Assembly (NCBI GenBank): GCA_050084515.1
Contig: CM114271.1
Span: 43,710,001-43,774,000, forward strand
Source of the DNA: Blasia pusilla
Taxonomy: Eukaryota > Marchantiophyta > Marchantiopsida > Blasiales
Length of the DNA: 64,000 nt
Direction: 5' to 3'
Position 1 is the first letter of the stretch; each line of letters opens with the position of its first letter. The notes under the pieces are model-generated. The model ran no database searches, had not been told where the DNA came from, and saw only the letters and a program-made list of their open reading frames with translations. Of this stretch, positions 23,215-32,799 are shown one piece after another. Position numbers and translations under genes: made by a program.

Positions 23215-24200
23215 TCTGCTCAGCCATACCTAGGCTGACTATCCCCGTGAGACACTTGAGGTCCATCGCCTGCCCCAACACCTGTCTCCGGGATGCCTCA
23301 GTCATCCCTGGCACCGCCGTAGTACCGGTAGCGAACCCCATGGCGCGCTCGCGCTCATCTGCTGTAGGCTCCTACAATGATCCGGCCACCTCATCCCAAA
23401 TCATGCCTAGCCCTCCTTGACGAAAGGCATGAGATGCTGGGAAGCTCACCAACATAGGTAAGGTTGCCCTCAACTCCCCCATCCTATTGGCCATGGCCAA
23501 CGGTGGTCTATCATCCCGTGTCACCACATGAGATCGACGCCTTGAGCCCAAAATAGCATCCACTGTGAGATGTGGTGCTCTCTGGACTCCATCGTATGCT
23601 CAACTCAGTACCTCTGATGGTATTAGGTTCGTCCATCATAGTCGTGAACGATGGGCACGTGATCCAACTCTCGCCGCATCTAATAACACAGCAGGTCCCA
23701 ACCAAGACCTCACCTGATACACACTCGTCATCACACGTGCACGAGTGTCTCCCAACAACGGCACGTTCTCCAAGATGTACGTTGGAGAACATGTCTCACT
23801 CTCCTGCAAGTGTCGTACTACTTGCAGCATCTCCCTAAACATCCATGACCTCGGATCCTGCAATCCAAATCCTCGGCCAGCTGATGAATGACCCTGACAT
23901 GGCCATCCAGCAATCATCAAATGAAAGGTGCCAATTTTATCCAGATCCTGCGCCCCCACCAAAGAGATGTCGGTGGGTAGTGTATGCTGATATCCCCGTA
24001 CTGCAGATACCGGCAACAACTCAGGATACCTGTGGACGAATCTCGCCACGTGACGTAATGATACTCGCCGCGCGGTCTTATCTCTCTCCACATAAAGGTA
24101 TTGATGTACCCGTATGCCCGCCTGCAATATTGCAGCCAATCCGGTGCTAATCCCTCTGAAGAGATCTAACACCCTCCTATGGGCACTGCCACACAACGGG
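23215..24200 (-). pseudogene. Element A DNMT3-like cytosine-5 DNA methyltransferase domain
   Basis: This domain lies between protease and reverse transcriptase. Motif I reads VLDLFRGISTGL (about 24172), followed by QYLYVE. Motif IV is AGWPCQGHSSAG with the catalytic Cys codon at 23897-23902. Motif VI is ILENVP (about 23760-23775), then an AHRSR box. After a frame break the C-terminal part reads RAMGFATGTTAVPG and RRQVLGQAMDLKCLTGIV, matching the ERxxGFP and late helix region of DNMT3 enzymes. The motif order is not permuted, unlike plant DRM enzymes. The enzyme would transfer a methyl group from S-adenosylmethionine to DNA cytosine. Catalytic residues are present, but a frameshift just before motif I and a stop after the AHRSR box break this copy. 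Absence of an ADD domain is judged by eye. Confidence 0.88.
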
Positions 24201-24508
24201 TGTGGTATCCAGTGGGGTCAACGTCTCCACGCCAAGAGCCCTATTGCCACGTGACTCTTGCTGCTCCGGGATAAAAGCATGACCCCACGCCTGCCTCATG
24301 AGGTTGTCGGCACTCCTATGTAGCTCTCGAGTCGTACCCCACAATGGTGAAGAGGTATCGCCAATATGGGAAGAGACACCCGCCATGGCCTGTCTCTCCG
24401 TGGGACTATCCACTACTGGGACATCCTCTGCATGTGCGTTCATCTCCAGCAACTCTCGTGGCCAGCTAACACTACTTGTGAAAGCCGCCAACGTGGTCAC
24501 AGACTCTC

Positions 24509-24900
24509 CTAGTGATCGACCACCTTGTCCCGCAAACTCCAAGACTGACTCATCCGGCCGTCACCTGAGAGCCATCCCGGCCGATAAGCAACGGTCTCCT
24601 CCCACAACTCAAGAATGAATCCTAGGGGATATAACACTGTACTCCCCACCAACACATCGTACAACTCAGTTGGTGTCGTAATCGCACATGTGCGCACCAT
24701 AGCACTATCCGTCTCATGCTCTGGCTGGACTCTGACAACTATCTCTTGTCGAGTCATATACTATGTGGGTGACACGCCCCCAATCGAGGTCTGTATCTGG
24801 AAGGGACAAGGCTCAATGTCGGCCTTCCGTAACCCCAACGCTAAACACGCCGCCTTCCCTAACATCAAGGGTTGCGCTCCCGAATCAAGTAGGATGCGCT
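24509..24900 (-). pseudogene. Element A aspartic protease
   Basis: The active-site block is ILLDSGAQPLMLG with the Asp-Ser-Gly codons at 24878-24886, followed by a segment ending VGSTVLYPLGF near 24630. This fits the retropepsin-like protease of Ty3/gypsy elements that cuts the polyprotein. It lies in a different frame from the preceding gag linker, which runs on to a stop at 24865. A one-base shift near the QQGK codons would join them. A stop follows the SIGGVSPT segment near 24755. Mutation is likelier than programmed frameshifting. Confidence 0.75.
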
Positions 24901-26735
24901 GCGGGTGGTATACTTTCCCTGTTGGACTAACCAAGCAAAATACTCAAGCTCGGTTATGTTATCCAGTGATACTACTCCACGTGTCACCACTGCTCGCTCT
25001 ATGGCCGGTCGAGCTGGCATATCTACCAACTTCGCCGCTGCCGCATGCCATGACTCGGTGGGGAACGTCCCGAGCACCGGCTCTGAGGGCAAGTCCACCA
25101 CCTCCTCAACTACCTCTGAACAAGAAGCAGTCATCTCTCCATGCTCACACAACATGGCGGCCAACCGGAACACCTCAGCTGGTCCAACTCCCAACGTCGC
25201 CAACTCTATGGCGGAAAATAGTGGAGTCTGACTTACTCTGGTGGCCACCTCCAACACTATGGTCGACACTGACTCCACTCGAGCCGGCATAGGAGTTGTC
25301 ACTCCAACTCCTCGTGAGGTCGACATAGGTACCTGAGCTACAGGCACCGCTGGTCGTTGAGGCACCATCGCTGGTGTGTGTAGTGCCTCCGACAATGTGA
25401 ATGACTGTGGAACCCTGGCCTGCCGCCCATCGGTCCCCTCTGGTGGGTCAATCTCAACTCCACCTCTTGATGGCTCGGTGCCTCTCGCAGCACCCGGAGT
25501 CACCATTGCAGGTGCCTCAACCTGGGCTGCACTAAACATAAATCCCATACTGGCCAGATCCTCACCCGGGTTAGGGTAAGAGATAGAAGCTAGAGTCACA
25601 CTAGCTGCTCGCAGCTCCGTGCCTTCCCTAAGCTGCATCATCATCATGGCAGCAATCCTCTGCTCCAACTGATCGATACGTGAGAGAAGTGTCGGCTCTG
25701 GTGCTCCTGCTCCATCTCCTCTGGTTGGTGGTGGTCCTCTACCACCACGTCCAGGAAGGACTCCCCGACCTCCTCCAGGATGACCGCCCCTAGGCCCTCG
25801 GCCTACCTCTGGACGTGCCCCTCGGCGAAGGTCAAAACATCTATCCCGAGTGTGACCATATCTGTGGCAATAGTCACATTGGTGCTGTGGTGGGGCCATC
25901 CTCCGTGGCTCCTCTGAGCAATCGGAGGCGCTGGTGGTCCTCTCCCATGCTGTGGGCAGTCTCTCTACCTATGGGACCCTCCACACGTCCAACAAGACCA
26001 CATCGGTCCCTACTGGGCAACATATGTAGGTACGGGTCGTTGCCTCATAGGCTCACAGTACCCACCCTGCTCTATAGGCACACTGGCTTGCTCCCGTGGT
26101 ACTGGTGCTCGCTGTGGCACTTGTGGGGCCACCGTTGCTCGTGGACCCGTCGACTCTCGAGAAAATCCAGCGGTCACTACTTGCTCCTCACTCATGTTGA
26201 GCTCAATACGCTTAGACAACTCAAAGACCACCTTCAATGTGGGCTTTGCTGTGTGAATCAACACCGCATCTCGGACTCTCTTCCGTAGTTCTCAGTCCAG
26301 AACCTCGTACCAATACTAGAGTGACTGCGCCTCAGTCACTCCATACGTAGCAATGATCAGCCTGCTCATGCGCGTGAATGCCTCTCTCAGACTCTCACCC
26401 GATCGTCGCTGAAAATCCTATAGACTCTTTAGCTTGTCGGTGCGTATGCCCTGGTAGCTCTTCCCCAACTGTCGGAAGAACTCCACCGTGGGGCTGAAGC
26501 TGGGTGGCCCTCTACCACCAGAGGTCTCTGCCACATCGCATGTCTCACTGCCCTCCTCTCCATCTAATCTCCGAGCTGATGGTGTGGGTCTCTATCCTCT
26601 CACAATCCCATCATATGCCTCGCGACCACTAGTAGACACATACCCTGGAGCCCAATACATCCTCCAGGCATCGATCTCTATTGAATATACTGATAAAAAC
26701 TCCATGTAGTCATCCATCGGAGGACGCTCCAAGTG
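24865..26735 (-). pseudogene. Element A gag (capsid and nucleocapsid) with two zinc knuckles
   Basis: The region begins near MDDYMEF (about 26725). It aligns with element B gag through VEFFRQL, SYQGIRT and SGESLREAFTR. Two zinc knuckles follow: CWTCGGSHR-stop-RDC near 25960, and CDYCHRYGHTRDRC near 25878-25835. Next comes a 300-residue Pro/Gly/Val-rich linker to the protease. Gag packages element RNA. Several stop codons interrupt the capsid part. Confidence 0.82.
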
Positions 26736-26759
26736 GTGGAACAACCCCTTCCATGCCAT

Positions 26760-28261
26760 GAAAGGGTTGAATCATGTCGGGGATATCTCCTAGAAGTCAC
26801 ATCACGTGTTGAACTCCTGGATAAAATCATCTAAGTCGATGGTGCCCACTGCACACGAGAAACGACGCATGCCCCGATGGCCCATGTCGTCCATCTCCTG
26901 CCAAGTACTATTGTCTCTTTCTGCGATCTCGTCACCAGACCCAGTGTTTAGTCATGACGATCCAGCCACAGATGGATGTCGAGGTAGCTCCTCAGTGATA
27001 ACCCCTTGGCATCTCACTCCACTCCGTGTCACACCACTACTACTGCTTGCACTACCCCATTCTTCCGAACCCTGGAAGAACGCCGTGATGACAAACCCTG
27101 TCTCACCCGCTCAAGCACTCAGACTCATCGAGAGCCTCCCACACGCCTCACTAGCTCACCTATGCTAACATCAATCTCGTGATGACATACCCGGCCTCAC
27201 GCACACTCAACACTCGGGCTCACCATGAGCCTCCCAACTGACTCACCTAACGTAGCGACACTCTCTAGGGTCATACACGCAACCCCTACTCGGCAACCGC
27301 CGTATATCCACCAACATGCTACACATGAAAAGAATCTACACTCGTCACCATCACTGCACCCACCTAGCACCAGCTACTACCCGATACCCAGCACTCTCAA
27401 TCACACACGACAAATGCGGGAAAAGGGACTCGAATGGGTAACCTGATCACGCCCTCCAACCTGCTGCACCATCAACATGCACTCCTCCACGTGATATGGC
27501 AACCTCCGCAACGCAACGCTCTCCTCGACCAACACGTCGATCCTCCCGTCAACAGATGCGGACAACCTATCGGCATCATGCGCACTGCCCCTCAACTCTC
27601 ACAACGCCCTGTCGCTCCCCAAAAACATCATGTCGCGCAAACCTCTCCGTCCATCCCCACACGCGGCATGTAACCTGACTCACCCTGGTCGGCTCCCAAC
27701 CATGTCTTCCCTTTTGACTACGTCCAACTTTACCACGTCACTCCCGCCAACGGTGGTACCATGTCGGACTGCGCTACCACGTTCAGCCCCTGCAACTCCA
27801 CCACATCGGGTCCTACCATGTTGGAGGGGGGAAAACCTGGCCCGCGGCCCTATGCGGCCCCCTTGGACCCTAAATGCGGGGAGAAAAGGGGGGGGGACGT
27901 CCAGCCCGTGGCCTGTTAGCGCCCGTCGCCCTACCCTAGCCTTCGCAACCTAACCTAGCCGTCTTTACTTGACAGCCCCCCCGTCGGCTGCAAGACCCAA
28001 ACCTGCCCTTTTCTTCTCTCTCCCGACATCCTCACTCGTGTACACCCGCCGCCCCACCACACACTACACTCGGCTGCTATCCCGCGTCAATCTGTACCAG
28101 CAAAATCTGAGAAAAATGGACAATGCTTCCGCCCACGGCCTTTTGAACACAAAAATGACAAATACGACGCCAACCAACGTCTCCACGGGCTCCCGACCAA
28201 GGCAACTCGCTTGTCTACTTGCAAACAACAAATTCCCACTAGCCCCCGAACATCTTTCTCA
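26760..28261 (-). other. Element A 5' leader
   Basis: This is about 1.5 kb between L1 and the gag start. It is GC-rich, with a G/C homopolymer-rich patch near 27820-27900. No clear match to the common plant initiator-Met tRNA primer-binding site (TGGTATCAGAGC) directly follows L1. Open frames here are short and not conserved with element B. Confidence 0.6.
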
Positions 28262-28742
28262 TGTAAAAATAAAGAGTAGTTAAAATGGCACACCCGGCCT
28301 AAAACTCCACTCCTCAATCTACATCGACATATCGAGCCTCGTCCACCCTGTGCTATCAAGGAATCCGGACGCTAGCACCCTAGTCCTATCTCACACACAT
28401 ACAAGGGAGGTGCTCCAACGGCCCAACATGAGAAAGATGGCTTAGGAAATCCATCTTCCTTTCTTATATAGGGTTGGGAAGAGCCAAAAGGCTCTTCCCC
28501 TAAAAATAGCCCTTTCCTTGGTAACTTGCGCATAGGTTACCAGGGGCAGGTGACCTAATCAACAAGTCACCCGGTTGTGAAAGACCTCAACATGAAAGTT
28601 GTCAGAAACAATGTTCCTGACACAATGGACCTATCCTCAACCTCATCCGACACCGTGAGACAAAGTTACACTCAAGATAGTTTGTTGGCTCCTACGCCCT
28701 ATCCACGATAGATCTCGGCCTATCGGCTACTCAGATGTGACA
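28262..28742 (-). repeat. Element A 5' terminal repeat L1
   Basis: This 481-bp repeat starts TGTCACATC at 28742 and ends TTTTTACA at 28262 in element orientation. It matches L2 along its full length, including the TATA-like CTATATAAG. The X segment that follows L2 is absent here; the next bases are TGAGAAAGATG. Confidence 0.9.
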
Positions 28743-28746
28743 GGGG

Positions 28747-28955
28747 TATACCTCAAGGAGAGAAAGCTTGAGAGCTCATTCTCTCTTTGTTGGACCTCCT
28801 GGCACGAGGCGGCGGAGCTATGGTCCCTTGCCTTGTGAGTGTAACCCAAGCCTTTCATTAGGAGAGTGGGTTTGGTTTGACATTGAGAGACACATGTGAG
28901 AGTGCGCACATGTGAGAACTATGGTGTTGTAAGAGAGATTAGATCTTATTTTACA
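28747..28955 (+). repeat. Element B 5' terminal repeat L1, second part
   Basis: This is the continuation of B's L1 after the element A insertion, starting TATACCTC and ending TTATTTTACA. The following bases AAAGAGAGAATGAG are shared with element C at the same position. Confidence 0.88.
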
Positions 28956-30698
28956 AAGAGAGAATGAGTGAGTGAGAGAGCTTCATAAGGGATCTCGTTG
29001 GTTGCTCAATGTTTGGTGCAGGTTGGGGGACCGTGTTCCCCCTTCATGGCTCATGGGAGTGCTCACCGGAGCAAGAGTCGTGCGAGTTTGCTGTTTTGCT
29101 TTGCTGATTTTTTGTAAGGTAGAGTGGCACGCGGAAGCGCTGCCCAATTTTCGATAGGAATTGAGTATTGGGGTGGATTGCTCCATGCCGCTGCTCTCGG
29201 GAGCACCATGTAGCTTGCTGATTTGTGTTCTCGCAGGTTTTACATTTTTGTTGGGAGAAAACAACGCGGAAGCGCTGCCAAATTTTGTGTAGGAGAAAGA
29301 GACATTGGGCTTTACAAAAATCCCCGTAAATTTTTACTAAAATGTTCGATTCCAAATATTTTTTAACATTGTTGTAGATCGTGAAGCCTTGCACGCTGTG
29401 CAAAAAATAGTGTGTAATTTAGAGTTGCGAGAAAAAAAGTTATGGTCAATCTTGCAAAGTTGCCATTGCTAGGCAATTTTTAGGGTTAAATTTTTCAAAC
29501 CCTAAACCAGCCGCCGGGCCGGTGGTGACTGTCTCTGTCAACGGTCAACCGTCACTATTGACGGAAACTATCACCATCAATGGTCAACCGTCATCTTCTA
29601 CGGTCAACCTTCACCGTCAACGATCCACCGTCCATCGTCGGCCATTGCCGCCGCCTAGCGCTGCTCAGAGCCGCGTTCGGCCGTTGTCCACCCTTTGGTT
29701 GCCGTTGCGGCCATTACGGAGTGGAGGGTCTTCCATCATTGATTCTCTGACTTGCACCGCCACCACGTACTTTGATTTGGCCCCCAGCGTCATCGTAATT
29801 TCGTCATCAACCAGTGATGGCAGGTGACCTCGGGTTATGGTGTTTGAGTTTTCATTTCATGTTGCTATGTTGTGATTGGTAGCCGCTCGACAACGATCGA
29901 GTACTGTGTCATGACGCCCATAGCCGCAACGCACCGCCGATTTCCGTGCCTCTTGTGGCCGCAACGCACCGTCTCGATCGCGGAGCCGCTCCTTCAGTAA
30001 GGTGTATACCGTGTGAATTGATGATTGAGGAGGGTAGGCCGCCAAGTGCCGCACCTCATTTCCAAGTGCCGTGTCGTTTGTAGCCGTTCCATGGTGCCTG
30101 TGCTGCATCCGACCGCTGAACCTGCACCGCACATCGAGTAGGTTTGAGCAGCGTTAGTACGAGAGGAGTACGACTTGTTGATTTAAGGAGTTATCTTCAC
30201 CACCGAGTTGGGGTCAAGATTTTCCGAGGAGCGACATGGACATTATTGTCAGGTTATCCATTCTAGTCTCTTACATTGCACGTGTGAGGGATTTCCAAGT
30301 ATTAGGAAGTTATTTGGGATATTGTGTTTCGTGTTGATGCTAGGAGCATCGATGATGTATGGGTTTAGGGGACATAGACCTATGTGGGATATCCAGAGTT
30401 GAGGATGGTCTATCAATGAGACGATAGATCAGTTGATTTGCCACACCACGGTGCTTGTTGCCGCACAGCACACGTCTTAGTGAGAGAGTGTAGATTGAGT
30501 GCCGCATGTTTAGTTTGAAAGGTTGAGGGATTACTCGCGAGATTGAGAGTGATCGTGTGAGAGGGGCACAAGGGCCATCACGGCGTTCTTTCAGGATTTT
30601 GAGAGGCAAGGTAGAGTAGAGTAGATTTTTAGTCCACGGGAAGCCGATCTGGCTTATGGGACCCCTTCCACATATGTGAAATTGACATCGCATCCGAC
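28956..30698 (+). other. Element B 5' leader
   Basis: This is about 1.7 kb of non-coding leader. It matches element C's leader in blocks, such as GGGACCGTGTTCCC, GGGAGTGCTCACC and GCGGAAGCGCTGCC. Near 29520-29640 it holds GTCAACCGTC-type repeats that correspond to the 19-bp minisatellite in C. No primer-binding site was recognised. Confidence 0.7.
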
Positions 30699-30726
30699 AT
30701 GGCACCTTCACATCTAGATTTGGGGT
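30613..30726 (+). repeat. 114-bp shared block, copy in element B
   Basis: This block is nearly identical to the reverse complement of 21597-21709. It spans the ATG used as the start of B's gag frame (30699). Element A's own gag start has no such sequence, so B's gag N-terminus probably comes from an inserted fragment. Confidence 0.8.
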
Positions 30727-31406
30727 ATACAACGTTTACAACGTGGAACGATATGTTCCAACATTTAGAGGGGGCGCCTATGGACGATTACCATGAGTTC
30801 TCCCACATATATGCCCTGGAGATTGAGGCATGGCGACTCTACTATAACCCACACTATGTGTCATGGACGAAGCCGTTCCTACATGAGGAGGAGGAGTCAA
30901 GAGAGGCTGATTCTTTTTCCACTAGTGATGTTTTAGGAGGGGTCACTCGCACTGGAGCAGTTACACTGTCTAGTCGGGTTCGTCCCAGGTTCAACCCCGT
31001 GGTTGAGTTCTTCGCTGAGTTGAGGGTGAGCTACCAAGGGGTACGGACGGAGAAGTTGCGGAGCATCCATGACTTCCAGAGGTGCTCGGTTGAGAGTTTG
31101 CGTGAGGCTTACACTCGCTTGCGCCGGTTGATCAACGTCACTCAGGGGGTGACAAAGGCTCAGGCTATTCAGTCATGGTACGCGATGTTGGACTGGACCC
31201 TGAGGACACGGGTACGGGAGGGGGTGCTTCTTATGAACACCTCCCCTACATTGCGAGATGTTCTTAGGACCCCCGAGAACATTGAGCACAATATGGCGGA
31301 GGAGAGCGTAGCCACCATGGGTTCTCGGCGAGAGCAGTCACCATTGTCTGCACCACTTGTGCAGCAACGTGGACTCGGAGATAGGTCCGCTTTGGGGCTC
31401 GACTGA
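30699..31406 (+). pseudogene. Element B gag (capsid part)
   Basis: An open frame of 235 codons aligns with element A gag from MDDYHEF onward (IEAWRLYY, VEFFAELRVSYQGVRTEKL, SVESLREAYTRLRRL). It stops before the zinc knuckles, which are deleted together with the protease. The first nine residues derive from the shared block. This is the longest undamaged gag frame in the window, but it lacks nucleocapsid and protease. Confidence 0.85.
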
Positions 31407-31513
31407 GGAGCTTTGACACTTAGCCATTGAGCATGTGCAGACCGCGTGGAGCGAGACGTTTGCACTAGAGTGTGACTGGTGAGAGGAACCCCAGGTAGGC
31501 AAGAGTGCTGCTA

Positions 31514-32516
31514 TGACCCCTTTGGATACCACCCCGATTGTGTGGTGCATCCCAGAGAAGGGTATTCGGATGTTGGATCTCTTTGGAGGGATCAACACTG
31601 GGTTAGTTGTTGTTTTGCACGCTGTAGTACGCGTGCAGCAATACCTGTATGTGGAGATTGATGATGTTGCGAGGCGCACTTCACTTCACCATGTGGCACT
31701 GTTAAGACTCCATTTTCCCGACTTGTTGTCTGTATCCGCCATGCACGGTTACTAGAGTTCCCTACCGAGGGACATTTCATTGTTGGGGGCGCAAGACTTG
31801 GAGCGGTTAGGGACCGTAGACTTGGTCATTGCTGGTTGGCCATGTAAGGGCCAATCGAGTGTTGGATGAGGTAGCGGGTTAGTTGACACTTGGTCCATGT
31901 TGTTTTGGGAGATGATGCGGATCTTGCGCCATTTACAGGAGCATCAACCTCGTTCTCCACCATACATTTTGGAGAATATGCCGATTTTGGGCGATTCGAG
32001 GTCCCACGTGGTGATGAGTGCACATGAGGTGCGCGCATGAATCGGCTCGGCAGTGTTTTTCTAGAGCACACCGCCCGCATCTTTGGTAGAGCAACTTGGT
32101 ACCACATGAGGTGTTGCGGAGGGCTTATGCAAGAGTGGAGTGTCCCTCCCATTTGTTGGTGGATTCTATATTGGATCTGGGCCGTTGATCATAGGCAATG
32201 AGGCACGATGATTGACGACCGTTGATTGTGGTCAACAGGATTGGCATGCCACGAGCAGCCTTTCCCACATTCATGAGTTTTCCCGCTTCCTATGCATTCA
32301 AGGAGGCCGGACCTCGCTTGGTTTGGGATGACCAGGTACAGAGGTTGGTGGAGCCCAATGCCGATGAGTGAGAGCAAGCGATGGGATTCCCTAGAGGAGT
32401 GACGGCAGTACCATCACTATCGGAGGCATCATGACATCATGTCTTGGGTTAGATGATGGACGTGAACTGCTTGACATGGATTTTCAGCCTAGAAGTAGCT
32501 GAGCAATGTCGTTTGA
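31514..32516 (+). pseudogene. Element B DNMT3-like cytosine-5 DNA methyltransferase domain
   Basis: Motif I reads MLDLFGGINTGL, followed by QYLYVEI. Motif IV is AGWPCKG, with the catalytic Cys kept but Lys where A has Gln. Motif VI is ILENMP. The C-terminal part reads QAMGFPRGVTAVPS and ends VAEQC. Compared with element A, stops at 31753-31755 (TAG for CAG) and 31866-31868 (TGA for CGA) fit C-to-T change, and more stops follow. The region after ILENMP is diverged and the AHRSR box is not legible. The position directly before the reverse transcriptase is the same as in A, so the domain is an inherited part of the family. Confidence 0.85.
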
Positions 32517-32799
32517 GGATGCGACAGATCAGAAAAGTTGCCTTGGTGAGCCCCATGCCTACCGAGACGGTTGAGGAAATGGTTGGGGGCGAGACCCGAG
32601 GAGATCGACACACCAGGGGTGATTGGGAGAGACACCCTTGGATTTCTTGGGATGTTTTGCAGGTACGCCAAGAGTTGATAGCCACAGCATTGAGCGTGGT
32701 TCTGGGTACTGCACGTGGAGATGAGAGTTCTATTGTCCGAGACAAGGTTGCACCATAGCAACCACCGATATCCGCACCAAAGACTCCTACCGTAGTCAC

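Larger units (their letters stand above)
18620..28742 (-). mobile_element. Element A: Ty3/gypsy retroelement with methyltransferase and PHD finger
   Basis: A is 10,123 bp and lies on the minus strand. Its ends are TGTCACATC (right, 28742) and GCGCACGACA (left, 18620). It is flanked by the 4-bp duplication GGGG (18616-18619 and 28743-28746), and removing it restores the host sequence seen uninterrupted in B's own L2 and in element C. In element orientation the order is L1, leader, gag with two zinc knuckles, aspartic protease, DNMT3-like methyltransferase, reverse transcriptase, RNase H, integrase, PHD finger, a short G-rich tract, X1, 2 nt, L2, X2. The two L copies differ by roughly 6% by eye. 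A SINE-like insertion breaks RNase H. Frameshifts and stops in most domains make it inactive. Confidence 0.93.

Noticed and set aside
23215-24200. Host DNMT3 gene or DRM-type methyltransferase instead of an element domain
   Set aside because: The domain sits in the same orientation between protease and reverse transcriptase, recurs at the same place in element B, has no introns, and its motif order is not rearranged as in DRM.
29522-29827. 101-codon frame in the leader of element B
   Set aside because: It is made of GTCAACCGTC-type repeats and is not conserved with element C or A.
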